NCBI GenBank assembly: GCA_947505055.1
Contig: CANNLO010000016.1
Coordinates: 1-30,568 of the forward strand
Length of the DNA stretch: 30,568 bases
Reading direction: 5' to 3'
Source: Methylococcaceae bacterium
Lineage (GTDB): Bacteria > Pseudomonadota > Gammaproteobacteria > Methylococcales > Methylomonadaceae
The notes below the pieces were generated by a model, which made no database searches, was not told the DNA's origin, and saw nothing but the letters and a program-made list of their open reading frames with translations. A program made the translations under genes and the position numbers. Every line of letters begins with the position of its first letter. Position 1 is the first letter of the stretch. Positions 16,662-25,734 of this stretch are shown here, piece after piece.

Positions 16662-16756
16662 TTTGAAACGGCTTGCACAACTGCGACAATATAAAAAGCC
16701 ACAGTGATGGCCCCAAGAATCAAAGCCGTTAAAATATTTTTATTTTTTGTAGTCAT
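16658..16756 (-). CDS. 32-aa cytochrome oxidase small assembly-type protein
   Basis: A tiny gene between coxA and ctaG: MTTKNKN, then one hydrophobic helix ILTALILGAITVAFYIVAVV, then QAVSK. Its TGA overlaps the ctaG ATG (ATGA), so it is surely translated with ctaG. Small single-helix proteins at this spot are annotated in other proteobacteria as cytochrome oxidase small assembly proteins. The exact function is unknown. Confidence 0.75.
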   Translation of the reverse strand: MTTKNKNILTALILGAITVAFYIVAVVQAVSK

Positions 16757-16813
16757 TTGTTGTTAGTCGATACATTGCCATAACCTAAGTCTGACAATGT
16801 ATTTTTCTATGTT

Positions 16814-18454
16814 TTAATGAGAGTCCAAAACGTGTTCAGTAGGAACAATCGCCGGCGGTGTCGTCCAGGTATGATAAGGAACCGGTGATGGCAAAGTCCA
16901 TTCCAGACTGTGCTTGCTCGCTTCTTCCCAAACCTCATCAGATACCTTTTCGCCTGTACCGCCTTTGATGGTATCGATCACGATATACAAAAATAGTAAT
17001 TGACTGGCACCAAAGATAAATCCACCAATACTTGATATCATATTCCAGTCAGCAAATTGAACTGCATAATCAGGTATCCGACGCGGCATACCTGCAAGAC
17101 CCAAGAAATGCTGTGGAAAAAACAGAATGTTGACCGAAATGGTTGATAACCAAAAGTGCAGTTGACCAATTTTTTCGTTATACATATGGCCAGTCCATTT
17201 AGGCAGCCAAAAGTAACCCGCCGCCATCAAGATAAAAACAGATGCAGGAACTAACGTGTAATGAAAATGGGCAACGATAAAATAAGTATCGTGATACTGA
17301 AAATCAGCAGGAGCGATTGCCATCATCAAGCCGGTAAACCCCCCCATGGTAAATAACACAACAAAGGCAATTGAAAACAACATCGGCGTTTCAAAAGTCA
17401 TCGCACCTTTCCACATAGTCGCAGTCCAGTTAAAGACCTTAACACCGGTAGGAACTGCAATTAACATTGTGGCATACATAAAGTACAACTCACCGGCAAT
17501 TGGCATACCAACCGTAAACATGTGATGCGCCCAAACGATAAAGGACAGGAACGCAATCGAAGCTGTCGCCCAAACCATCGATGCATAACCAAATAAAGGT
17601 TTACGGGCAAATACTGGAATAATAGTTGATGCAACGCCAAAAGTTGGCAGAATCATGATATACACTTCAGGATGCCCGAAAAACCAGAAAATATGTTCAT
17701 AAAGAACCGGATCACCACCACCTGCTGCATTAAAGAAGCTGGTATGGAAAAACTTGTCGGTTAACAGCATTGTCACTGCGCCGGCAAATACTGGCATAAC
17801 AGCAATCAGTAAAAATGCAGTAATCAACCAGGTCCATACAAACAACGGCATGTTCATCAGTTTCATGGCCGGTGCACGCATATTGAAAATAGTCGCGATT
17901 ATGTTAATCGCGCCCATAATCGATGAGATACCCAATAAATGCACAGAGAAAACTGCGAATGGCAACGCTTTCCCGACCGTAATCGGTTGCAATACCAACG
18001 GTGGATATAAAGTCCAACCACCATTAGGAGCTCCGCCTTCCATAAATAAAGTGCTGGCCAACAATAATACGCCAGCAACCAACATCCAGAAACTCATGTT
18101 GTTCATGCGTGGCAATGCCATATCAGCGGCACCGATCATTAAAGGAATTTGCCAGTTTGCCAAACCAACGAAGGCCGGCATAACTGCACCAAAAACCATA
18201 ACCAAGGCGTGCATGGTAGTCATGGAATTAAAGAAAGCTGGATCTACAAACTGTAAACCCGGTTCAAATAATTCAGCACGAATAACCATTGCCATTGATC
18301 CACCCACAAAAAACATGGCCAGCGCAAACAATAAATACAATGTGCCAATGTCTTTGTGATTAGTGGTAATTATCCATCTTAACAGCCCCTTGGCAGGACC
18401 GTGATCGTGATGATCATCGGCGTGATGATCATGTTCAACTACGACAGCAGACAT
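16814..18454 (-). CDS. coxA: Cytochrome c oxidase subunit I
   Basis: A 546-aa catalytic subunit reducing O2 to water at the heme a3-CuB site. The heme a ligand is H82 (MTTMHALVM), the D-channel acid D111 lies in GAADMALPRMNN, and HPEVY (261-265) contains the CuB His, the proton-channel Glu and the cross-linked Tyr. Also visible are the CuB pair in WAHHMFTVG and the heme ligands in VAHFHYTLV. The Glu in HPEVY makes it a type A1 oxidase. The N-terminus is unusually His/Asp-rich (EHDHHADDHHDHG). It follows coxB by 52 bases. Confidence 0.98.
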   Translation of the reverse strand: MSAVVVEHDHHADDHHDHGPAKGLLRWIITTNHKDIGTLYLLFALAMFFVGGSMAMVIRAELFEPGLQFVDPAFFNSMTTMHALVMVFGAVMPAFVGLANWQIPLMIGAADMALPRMNNMSFWMLVAGVLLLASTLFMEGGAPNGGWTLYPPLVLQPITVGKALPFAVFSVHLLGISSIMGAINIIATIFNMRAPAMKLMNMPLFVWTWLITAFLLIAVMPVFAGAVTMLLTDKFFHTSFFNAAGGGDPVLYEHIFWFFGHPEVYIMILPTFGVASTIIPVFARKPLFGYASMVWATASIAFLSFIVWAHHMFTVGMPIAGELYFMYATMLIAVPTGVKVFNWTATMWKGAMTFETPMLFSIAFVVLFTMGGFTGLMMAIAPADFQYHDTYFIVAHFHYTLVPASVFILMAAGYFWLPKWTGHMYNEKIGQLHFWLSTISVNILFFPQHFLGLAGMPRRIPDYAVQFADWNMISSIGGFIFGASQLLFLYIVIDTIKGGTGEKVSDEVWEEASKHSLEWTLPSPVPYHTWTTPPAIVPTEHVLDSH

Positions 18455-18506
18455 ACTTTATACCTCGAGAATAGTTAGAAAATGAGTCAATATGAAAATC
18501 GCGATC

Positions 18507-19631
18507 TTATTCATCGTCATCATCAGGTAGCGCGGTTTGACGGGGTTGCAATTCATCACCGACTTTATTACCCAGATTGTTGCGCACATAAGTCATCAAC
18601 TCTGCATATTCCTTGGCATTCAATTTAGCAAACGATGGCATTTTGGCAGTACCTGCGCGTAAGAAACCATCCAATGCTTCCCATTTTCCGGTGACCTTCG
18701 CACTTCCCGTTAAAGCAGGAATTAAACCGGGAACGCCAGTGCCGTTAATTTGATGACATCCAACACAATTTTTCAAATAGACTGATTCTCCATGAGCCAT
18801 AAGCTGTCCCGAAGTTTGATCACTCAAATCCGGCTTTTGCTTTTGATGCTCCAGTGTCTTGGCAACCCAGGCATCATACTCAGGTTGCTCCATTGCAATA
18901 ACAACAATCGGCATAAAACCATGGTCTCTACCGCACAACTCAGTACATTGGCCGCGATAAGTGCCTGGCTTCTCAACTAAAGTCCATGCTTCATTAATAA
19001 AACCAGGGTTTGCATCTTTTTTCCAGCCTAAATCAGGAACCCACCAAGAGTGAATTACATCACCAGAAGTCAAGACGAAACGAACTTTTTTGTTTACCGG
19101 AATTACTAAAGGCTTATCAACATTCAATAAATAATGTGGAACAGAACGAGGATCTGCTCCAACCGTACGATGAGTTTTTTCACTCGCTTCATCCAAATGG
19201 CTTTCAAAATGAACACCATTATCGAGATATTCATAATCCCAATACCATTGTTTACCTGTAACCTTAATTGACATATCAGATGCTTGCACATCATTCAGCT
19301 CTATCATGGTCTTGGTAGCGGGTATCGCCATACCGATTAAAATCAGAGTCGGGATAATAGTCCAAATAATTTCAACGGTCGTATTTTCATGAAACTGCGC
19401 CGCTTTATGTCCTTTTGATTTACGATGATGATAAATCGAATAGAACATAACACCAAACACACCCACACCTATGGCTACACAAATCCATAAAATAAGCATG
19501 TGCAGGTCATAAATGTCATTACTGACCTTTGTAACCCCTTTCATTAAATTGAGCGTGTAATCCGCCTGCGCTGTTCCAAGGCCAAAAGCCATTAAAATCA
19601 GACTTGCGGAAAGTTGCTTTGTTTTCTTCAC
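18507..19631 (-). CDS. coxB: Cytochrome c oxidase subunit II with fused cytochrome c domain
   Basis: A 374-aa subunit that accepts electrons at the CuA centre. It begins at GTG 19631 with AGGGGG upstream. A signal peptide ends near AQA (21-23). Two membrane helices lie at about 43-67 and 87-107, then a cupredoxin domain with CuA ligands H194, C229, E231, C233, H237 and M240. Residues 280-355 form a class I cytochrome c domain with CVGCH (289-293) and likely axial Met M331. This is the caa3-type layout, so electrons can enter through the attached heme c. The tail is acidic (DDDDE). First gene of the cox operon, probably transcribed from the 19632-19800 gap, where I see no clear promoter boxes. 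Confidence 0.97.
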   Translation of the reverse strand: MKKTKQLSASLILMAFGLGTAQADYTLNLMKGVTKVSNDIYDLHMLILWICVAIGVGVFGVMFYSIYHHRKSKGHKAAQFHENTTVEIIWTIIPTLILIGMAIPATKTMIELNDVQASDMSIKVTGKQWYWDYEYLDNGVHFESHLDEASEKTHRTVGADPRSVPHYLLNVDKPLVIPVNKKVRFVLTSGDVIHSWWVPDLGWKKDANPGFINEAWTLVEKPGTYRGQCTELCGRDHGFMPIVVIAMEQPEYDAWVAKTLEHQKQKPDLSDQTSGQLMAHGESVYLKNCVGCHQINGTGVPGLIPALTGSAKVTGKWEALDGFLRAGTAKMPSFAKLNAKEYAELMTYVRNNLGNKVGDELQPRQTALPDDDDE

Positions 19632-19805
19632 GGAGCAGCCCCCTCGTTAGTAGTTATAAACTTTTGTATGCGCTATATCGTTTCGGGATTTCTTAGCTTT
19701 TAAGCCCCAATCCCTTTTACGTAATAATTATCACAAATAAACTTCTCAATTTTAACCCATGAGGGCATTCTATACCAGCTGTCCTTTCCCTGATTTTATT
19801 GAGCA

Positions 19806-19850
19806 TAAAAAAAAGACCTGTGAATCAATGTAACTCACAGGCCTTTTATT
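19806..19850 (-). terminator. Intrinsic terminator after the hemerythrin gene
   Basis: A long hairpin, CCTGTGA pairing with TCACAGG across an 11-base loop, flanked by A- and T-rich runs, with the T-run in the minus direction (AAAAAAAA on the plus strand at 19807-19814). It lies 17 bases past the hemerythrin stop and also isolates the cox promoter region. Confidence 0.85.
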
Positions 19851-19866
19851 ATTAATCTGAAATCGA

Positions 19867-20265
19867 TCAGCTGTTTAAAGCATCCGCATAGGGCATATCA
19901 TAACTGGGAATATGACTATCTAACCAGCCTTTAACCAATTGACCGACGCTTTCGTCAATTTCCGCCTCACCTGCATGGAACTTTGCTTGCAAACCGCCAC
20001 ATATTCCAACTAAAGCATCGTGCTCTTCCTTATGCCTTGCATAACCGGCATAATCTTTTGCCAACATTTCTTTTTCTTCATGAGCAAAATGATCAACAAC
20101 ATAAGAAATCAGATCATCCAGTTGAGCACCTATTGCAGTACGCTCTGCACCACCCGTTGCCAGATCATACAATTTATTAAGTTTCTCAAACAATATCTGA
20201 TGCTCCTGATCTGCAAAGCCTACATTTGTTCCATATTGACTAGCTGTCCAAGTAATTAGAGCCAT
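19867..20265 (-). CDS. Bacteriohemerythrin (di-iron O2-binding protein)
   Basis: A 132-aa four-helix, single-domain protein reversibly binding O2 at a di-iron site. Ligands are in place: H22 (DQEHQ), H59 and E63 (HFAHEE), H78 and H82 (RHKEEH), H118 (WLDSHI) and D123. AGGAGAA lies before the ATG. It stands alone between the cox operon and a lipoprotein gene, with its own terminator. In the methanotroph Methylococcus capsulatus a similar protein is reported to bring O2 to membrane methane monooxygenase; here its place next to the oxidase suggests O2 storage or delivery, which is inference. Confidence 0.92.
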   Translation of the reverse strand: MALITWTASQYGTNVGFADQEHQILFEKLNKLYDLATGGAERTAIGAQLDDLISYVVDHFAHEEKEMLAKDYAGYARHKEEHDALVGICGGLQAKFHAGEAEIDESVGQLVKGWLDSHIPSYDMPYADALNS

Positions 20266-20376
20266 AATATTTCTCCTGATTGTTGTAGTTATTATTTACC
20301 GCAAAAATATTATGGATTATATTTTCAAACAAAGCCAACTTTAGTTTTTATCCTATAAAATCGACGCTTCTTTAAG

Positions 20377-20413
20377 GTCTGACTCCGTAATTTCAGACAG
20401 TCAAAAGTGACTG
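20377..20413. promoter_or_regulatory. Two adjoining perfect inverted repeats
   Basis: GTCTGA-N10-TCAGAC (20377-20398) touches CAGTCA-AAAG-TGACTG (20398-20413), just past the lipoprotein stop and some 110 bases upstream of the hemerythrin start. No T-run follows on the minus strand, so a simple terminator is not clear. It could be an operator for hemerythrin or a stable 3' end of the lipoprotein mRNA. Confidence 0.35.
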
Positions 20414-20414
20414 A

Positions 20415-22265
20415 TTAATGCAACTTTATCACTAAGGCAGGATCAACTCGGCAACCACCTAACTCAGGCCGATCTAACAAATCCTGCTCAAAATCGCGAT
20501 AAGTGGATAGCTGAAAAGCAATGCGTGTAATTTTGCCAGCTGAAAATTCAAATTCCATGGCGCCACCCTTCACCCGAGCACCTTCTTTTCTTGCAAATAA
20601 TAGAAGCCCTGAATTGCCAGCATATTTTCCATTACCATCAGGAACAGGTCGTACACAGCTTAATTCTGCGATTGATAACCCAGAGGCGACTTGCGCCAAT
20701 TGTCGCGCAGTAACGATAACACCCTCGCCTGGAATTACTGTTGTCGCAGGGACAATTGCAACAGGTACCTCTGGAGATGCCTTTGCATCGACAACCACAG
20801 GCAAAACCGGAGGATTTAACAATGTTTCCAGACCAAAATCACCTAAATGATTTTGCAGCAACACAGTACCCTCACCATTTTTTGTTGTATTCAATAAAGG
20901 ATATAACTGAGATTCCATTTCCGTTACATTGGTATTTTTAAGTACCGCTAGCAACTGCCTTTCTATTGACTTGAGAGGTGTATACAACTGCTCTTTTTTC
21001 TGACTTGCATCACCAAATTGCTCCCAATCCAAAGCCGTATTTACGGACAAACCCATTGCCTTCATGACCGAATAATCATCAACTGCCAGACAACCAGCAA
21101 AGTTTTTATTACGATAACTATCTATAACCTTTGGCCTCATCTCATCAGCCAGCATTTTTTGCCGGTCAATATTGTAGTTATGCCAATCAGGATTTTTTGC
21201 CAAGTAATAATAAAGCACTGCATCACGATCAAACTTATTGAAACCCAGATTCTTCATTTCCAACTTCAGTTTCCTGCAATTACTTTCAACCTCCTGATAA
21301 TTATTCCAGTCAGGCTTCAAGTTTGGCTTTTCAGGAAGCTTGGATTGTTCAAGCATTTGCTGAAGGTTAATTTCCCCGGATGCTGATTTTATTGGCGCAT
21401 AGCTTATTTCTTCGAAAGATGAATCGCGGGCATCAGGAATGCCATCGGCCATGGTTTTTAACAACAAAGACGACAGGATTTCAGGATAAATCTTCAATTC
21501 ACCTAATGGCTTGGCATCCGAACCAAACACATTAACGCCACCCTCAGCGACATCGTAAACCTTAAACATAGTTTGATTGAGCGTTCCAACATTTCCGGTA
21601 AAAGCTGTCAGCGCAGGCAAAGAATGCGACTCCGAACTATGCTTGGCTGATTGATGAGACGCCGGAGTTGTTGGTGCGACTTGCTGATTATTCTTTACCC
21701 ATTGCCCGGTAACCTGGCCGACAATTGCCGCACCCATGCCTACACCGGTTAACGCCAACAAATTGCTGGCCGCATTGACATCACCCACTAAGCCAGACAC
21801 ATCGACATCGCTATTGGCATTAGTGTAAAAGTTATAATCAACTGCAGTCTCCTTTCCCGAGTCCAATCGGATCCACGGTGTTAAATATAATTTTTTGGCA
21901 TCAAAACTAAAATTACACTTACCTGTCGTAGCCTGATATAAAAAACCTGTAGCCTCGCGACTAAACTTAAGCACTTCGTTGCGCACACTGTAAATGATGG
22001 CCGCAGACAAATCGCCCTTTTCATAAGACGGTCCAATATTGCTACAACCGCTTTTCAAAACATTATCACCCTTAAAATCAAACTCAGAAATCAAGCGCAC
22101 ATAATAATCATCACCATCAATTACCTGAAAACCATGTAAAGGTTGGAAATGAGTAGCCTGTATTGAAGGGTGATCAATAACAATTTGCCGCGTTGTTGTG
22201 CATCCAGACAATAAAGCTCCGGCAACTAAAATGAAATTTACTGAAAATTTATGGTGTGTCAACAT
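20415..22265 (-). CDS. Large lipoprotein of unknown function
   Basis: A 616-aa protein I do not recognise. A lipoprotein signal peptide is clear: hydrophobic stretch, then LLSGC with C22 as the lipidated Cys and no Asp at +2 (TTT follows), so outer membrane sorting is likely. A glycine-rich hydrophobic patch lies at about 156-190, close to a short QQVAPTTPAS linker. The middle is soluble and charged, with a region of aromatic and Tyr-rich segments near 310-380. The last 120 residues, after a valine/proline-rich stretch (PVAIVPATTVIPGEGVIV), look like a separate small domain. It stands alone between hemerythrin and a PP2C phosphatase, with more than 200 bases of upstream non-coding DNA. Confidence 0.75.
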   Translation of the reverse strand: MLTHHKFSVNFILVAGALLSGCTTTRQIVIDHPSIQATHFQPLHGFQVIDGDDYYVRLISEFDFKGDNVLKSGCSNIGPSYEKGDLSAAIIYSVRNEVLKFSREATGFLYQATTGKCNFSFDAKKLYLTPWIRLDSGKETAVDYNFYTNANSDVDVSGLVGDVNAASNLLALTGVGMGAAIVGQVTGQWVKNNQQVAPTTPASHQSAKHSSESHSLPALTAFTGNVGTLNQTMFKVYDVAEGGVNVFGSDAKPLGELKIYPEILSSLLLKTMADGIPDARDSSFEEISYAPIKSASGEINLQQMLEQSKLPEKPNLKPDWNNYQEVESNCRKLKLEMKNLGFNKFDRDAVLYYYLAKNPDWHNYNIDRQKMLADEMRPKVIDSYRNKNFAGCLAVDDYSVMKAMGLSVNTALDWEQFGDASQKKEQLYTPLKSIERQLLAVLKNTNVTEMESQLYPLLNTTKNGEGTVLLQNHLGDFGLETLLNPPVLPVVVDAKASPEVPVAIVPATTVIPGEGVIVTARQLAQVASGLSIAELSCVRPVPDGNGKYAGNSGLLLFARKEGARVKGGAMEFEFSAGKITRIAFQLSTYRDFEQDLLDRPELGGCRVDPALVIKLH

Positions 22266-22495
22266 GCATTAACCTTAGTGCCGTTAGTTAGATAAGGAAT
22301 AGAGCCTATAAAAAAGAAAATAATAGGACTTTCATAATGACATTGTCACATTTTTTTAGTTCGTCAGTACAAATAAGCCTATTAATAGCCGAATATTGTT
22401 AGCATATGACTGTTTAAATCCACATATAACAACTTTGTAAATCAATGACCTTAAATTGATTGCCTAAAAACAGCATCTCACTCCTACGTATATAA

Positions 22496-23230
22496 TCAAT
22501 AGCGCCTTACCCACTGCACAGTAACATTATCACTGCCCCCGCGTGCACGAATTATTGCCAAACGCGCCAACTTGCCAATCTCGGTCTTACCATTAGCAAT
22601 TCCTGCCAACTGCATCAGTTCAGAGGGTTTCACATATTCCCAAAAGCCATCACTACAAAGCAAAAAAGTCTCGCCTGTTTGCATAGCTGGGTAAATATTT
22701 ATTTCCATATCGACAGCTTTCAGAATATTGATACTTCGCGTTAACTGATTCTGTTCTGGATGCTGCCCCATTTGCTGCTCTGTAATCTTTCCTTCATTCA
22801 GTAATTGTTGCGTTATTGAATGATCCATAGTTCGCCACAAGATTCGGTCAGCATTCATTCTGTAAATTCTGGTATCTCCACAATGAGCAGTTACAACTCG
22901 TTGCTCGTCCAGATATAGAATCGCACAGGTGGTATGGGCTTCTTGCCCTGACTGATCAAGTCCAAACAACCTTTTCATTTCATTGACAGCCTCACTTACC
23001 CAGGCCGAAAAAGTGTCTACCGGATTTAAGGCCACTTGCTTACCATAGGTTTCAGCCAACTTTAGCAGACCTTCACAGAAAAAATGTGAGGCTTTTTCCC
23101 CTGCATGATGCCCACCCAAACCATCAGCAACAACGAACAACGCATAAGTATCATTGATAAGGTGCGCCATGAAGTCCTGATTAATCTCGCGATCACCTGC
23201 ATGAGTTAATTGATAAAATTCCAGCGCCAC
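22496..23230 (-). CDS. PP2C-family serine/threonine protein phosphatase
   Basis: A 244-aa cytoplasmic PPM phosphatase with no membrane segment, similar in size to Stp/PrpC types. Metal-binding motifs are present: NQD (17-19), VVADGLGGHHAG with D36 and G37, LLCSDGFWE with D194, and GGSDNVTVQWV with D234. No partner kinase lies in the window. It starts 15 bases after the pdxJ stop, so it is likely in the pdxJ transcription unit, where acpS often follows pdxJ in relatives. Confidence 0.92.
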   Translation of the reverse strand: MALEFYQLTHAGDREINQDFMAHLINDTYALFVVADGLGGHHAGEKASHFFCEGLLKLAETYGKQVALNPVDTFSAWVSEAVNEMKRLFGLDQSGQEAHTTCAILYLDEQRVVTAHCGDTRIYRMNADRILWRTMDHSITQQLLNEGKITEQQMGQHPEQNQLTRSINILKAVDMEINIYPAMQTGETFLLCSDGFWEYVKPSELMQLAGIANGKTEIGKLARLAIIRARGGSDNVTVQWVRRY

Positions 23231-23245
23231 TTGTTTTCCTTAATA

Positions 23246-23995
23246 TCAAACACTTTGCTGTAATCGTGCATTACGCATAATGCACTTTAAATCTTTAACC
23301 GACTGAGCCAAGCCTGAAAATAAGGCTTGCGCAATAATTGAATGGCCAATATTTAGCTCAATCAGTTCTGGTATTGCGCAAATGGCCTCAACATTATAAA
23401 AATTTAAACCATGCCCAGCATTTACTTGAAGTCCGGCGCTGTGCGCATAAGCAACAGCCGCCCTGATGCGAGAAAGTTCTAAGGCTTGCTGTTTAGAATT
23501 ACTAGCTTCGGCGTAACAACCCGTATGCAATTCGACTACTGGTGCCCCAGCTTTTATTGCCGCATCAATTTGTAACTCATCCGGATCAATGAACAACGAC
23601 ACCTCTATGCCGGCAGTCGCCAATTGATCGCAGGCCCACTGCAAACGTAGCATATTACCAGCAACATCCAACCCACCCTCTGTAGTCAATTCTTCACGCT
23701 TTTCAGGCACCAGACAGCAGGCAAATGGCTGTACTTGCAATGCAATACCGACCATTTCATCGGTCACTGCCATCTCCATATTCAACCGGGTGTGCAATCT
23801 TTCTTTTAATAAATAAATATCTCTATCCTGAATATGTCGACGGTCTTCACGTAAATGCGCAGTGATTCCATCTGCTCCTGCCTGCTCTGCAACCAGAGCA
23901 GCTTGAAGCGGCTCAGGAAAAAGAGCACCCCTAGCCTGTCTTATAGTAGCGATGTGATCAATATTTACGCCTAGCAAGATTGGTGTTTTATTCAT
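23246..23995 (-). CDS. pdxJ: Pyridoxine 5'-phosphate synthase PdxJ
   Basis: A 249-aa TIM-barrel enzyme closing the ring of vitamin B6 from 3-amino-2-oxopropyl phosphate and deoxyxylulose phosphate. The start [16 protein letters not shown] is the family signature. [18 protein letters not shown], the [10 protein letters not shown] segment, [12 protein letters not shown] and [13 protein letters not shown] also match. It follows recO by 106 bases, the usual gammaproteobacterial order. Confidence 0.98.
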   Translation of the reverse strand: MNKTPILLGVNIDHIATIRQARGALFPEPLQAALVAEQAGADGITAHLREDRRHIQDRDIYLLKERLHTRLNMEMAVTDEMVGIALQVQPFACCLVPEKREELTTEGGLDVAGNMLRLQWACDQLATAGIEVSLFIDPDELQIDAAIKAGAPVVELHTGCYAEASNSKQQALELSRIRAAVAYAHSAGLQVNAGHGLNFYNVEAICAIPELIELNIGHSIIAQALFSGLAQSVKDLKCIMRNARLQQSV

Positions 23996-24101
23996 TTATA
24001 GTTATTTAATGATTTATTGTTGAAATGGGTGGAAACTTGTAAACAAAATATAAGCAACGTTAAATTTCTACTTATTCAAATTCGTTTTTAGTCTTTAATA
24101 A

Positions 24102-24860
24102 CTACTGAGCAATGGACATAATTTTACTGATAACCGCTCTACTTTTAAGTGGTTTCCCCTGCAAATAAACATCGATAACTCGCCTCATCAATGTCTTTGC
24201 TTCACTTAAAACCTGAGAATCCGTAAGTATCTGATTATTCAAAGCCAATAAAGTACTGCCTGATAAATATCCCTCACTAGTCTCAATTGCCCCCTGCCCT
24301 ACAATATATTGATATTTTTTTAATGGATCGACTGATTTTCCGATACTGTCCAAGTCTAATTGCAAACCATAACCTGTGCATTCCAATAGCTTCAGTTCAA
24401 ACAATCGCAAAGCCGCTTCAAGACTCACACAATTAGCCAGACAAAACAAACAGTCTCTATAATCATCAAATACTTCGGGATGTGGATCATATTTATGCAA
24501 GAAATAAACAATTAGTTCATTAAGGTAAAAACCGCAATAAATGCCCAGCCCCTTTAACTCTTTAAATGACTGAATTTTATCAACCGAAATATTATGTAGC
24601 TGACAAACCTGAAGGGAAATTGGGTAACGTTCGGCATCGGTCAGTATTTTTAATTCACCCTTACCAACATAAGATACCACCAAGGGGATAAAAGGCTGTA
24701 GCATCCCTGCCGTTTTTGATTTGGCTGTTCTTACGCCTTTGGCCAAAATCGAAATCCATCCAAAATCTCGCGTTATTACATCAATAATCAAACTGGTTTC
24801 ACGATAATTGCGCTGCTGTAAAATAAAAGCAGGCTGCAAATAAACCGTGGTTTCAGTCAT
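24102..24860 (-). CDS. recO: DNA repair protein RecO
   Basis: A 252-aa recombination mediator that helps load RecA with RecR at gaps. An N-terminal OB-fold (about 5-80) begins with AFILQQRNYRETSLIIDVITRDFGW and AKGVR; a helical C-terminal domain contains the ELKLLECTGYGLQLD segment and a closing GKPLKSR typical of the family. The zinc-binding cysteines of some RecO proteins are not evident. It overlaps era by eight bases. Confidence 0.96.
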   Translation of the reverse strand: MTETTVYLQPAFILQQRNYRETSLIIDVITRDFGWISILAKGVRTAKSKTAGMLQPFIPLVVSYVGKGELKILTDAERYPISLQVCQLHNISVDKIQSFKELKGLGIYCGFYLNELIVYFLHKYDPHPEVFDDYRDCLFCLANCVSLEAALRLFELKLLECTGYGLQLDLDSIGKSVDPLKKYQYIVGQGAIETSEGYLSGSTLLALNNQILTDSQVLSEAKTLMRRVIDVYLQGKPLKSRAVISKIMSIAQ

Positions 24861-25734
24861 TAAAGCCCAGACTTTGCAACGCTCGCTCGCTATCTGACCA
24901 GCCTTTTTTAACTTTAACCCAAAGCTGTAAATAAACTTTATGACCGATTAGCCTTTCAATATCTATTCTGGCGTCAGTCCCGACTTTTTTCAACATCTCG
25001 CCATCCTTACCGATCACGATATTTTTTTGAGTCAGCCGCTCAACCCAAATAATCGCATATATTTTAGTAATACCGGGATTTTCTTCATAGCGCTCGATTT
25101 CAACGGTCAGCGCATAAGGCAGTTCGTCACCCAACCGTCTGGTTAGCTTTTCACGGACAATTTCTGCAGCCAAAAATCGCTCTGATCTATCCGTGACCTG
25201 ATCTTCTGGATAAATCAAATCCTGTTCAGGCAGCAAAGCCATAATCAGTTTTTCAAGTTCTTCAAGATTGGTTCTTTTTAAAGCTGAAATTGGCACTAAA
25301 TGCTTGAACGGAAAACGATGCTGGGCCTCGTTAAAGAACGTTAAAATAGCTTCCTTATCCGTTACTTTATCAACTTTATTAGCAGCAAGAATAACCGGCA
25401 ATCCTGCCTGCTCCAGTTTTTTAAAGATCACCTCATCGTATTCATGCCAGGACAAGCCATCGATTAACCAGACAATAACATCAACGCCTAGCAGAGTCGT
25501 GTCTGCAGTGCGGTTTAAGTACCGGTTCAACGCCCGTTTTTCGCTGTTATGCATGCCCGGCGTATCCATATAAATGGCTTGTCCGACATCAGTGGTATTA
25601 ATACCCAGGATTCGATGCCGGGTAGTTTGTGGTTTGCGTGAGGTAATACTGATTTTTTGCTTCAACAAATGATTCATCAAAGTCGATTTGCCGACATTGG
25701 GACGCCCAATCAAGGCTACGAAACCACAATTCAT
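24853..25734 (-). CDS. era: GTPase Era
   Basis: A 293-aa essential GTPase that binds the 3' end of 16S rRNA and helps 30S assembly. G1 GRPNVGKS (10-17), G2 in the TTRH region, G3 DTPG (57-60), G4 NKVD (119-122) and G5 near VPISALK are all present, followed by a C-terminal KH domain with the loop GKDG and closing YLQLWVKVKKGW. It sits between rnc (4-base overlap) and recO (8-base overlap), the conserved order. Confidence 0.98.
   Translation of the reverse strand: MNCGFVALIGRPNVGKSTLMNHLLKQKISITSRKPQTTRHRILGINTTDVGQAIYMDTPGMHNSEKRALNRYLNRTADTTLLGVDVIVWLIDGLSWHEYDEVIFKKLEQAGLPVILAANKVDKVTDKEAILTFFNEAQHRFPFKHLVPISALKRTNLEELEKLIMALLPEQDLIYPEDQVTDRSERFLAAEIVREKLTRRLGDELPYALTVEIERYEENPGITKIYAIIWVERLTQKNIVIGKDGEMLKKVGTDARIDIERLIGHKVYLQLWVKVKKGWSDSERALQSLGFND

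Noticed and set aside
17754..18359. 201-codon plus-strand open frame inside coxA
   Set aside because: Exact antisense of conserved CoxA helices; a long shadow caused by codon use.
22338..22348. TGACA-T-TGTCA palindrome followed by T's as a terminator
   Set aside because: The T-run is on the plus strand, while both neighbouring genes run on the minus strand; the stem is only five pairs.
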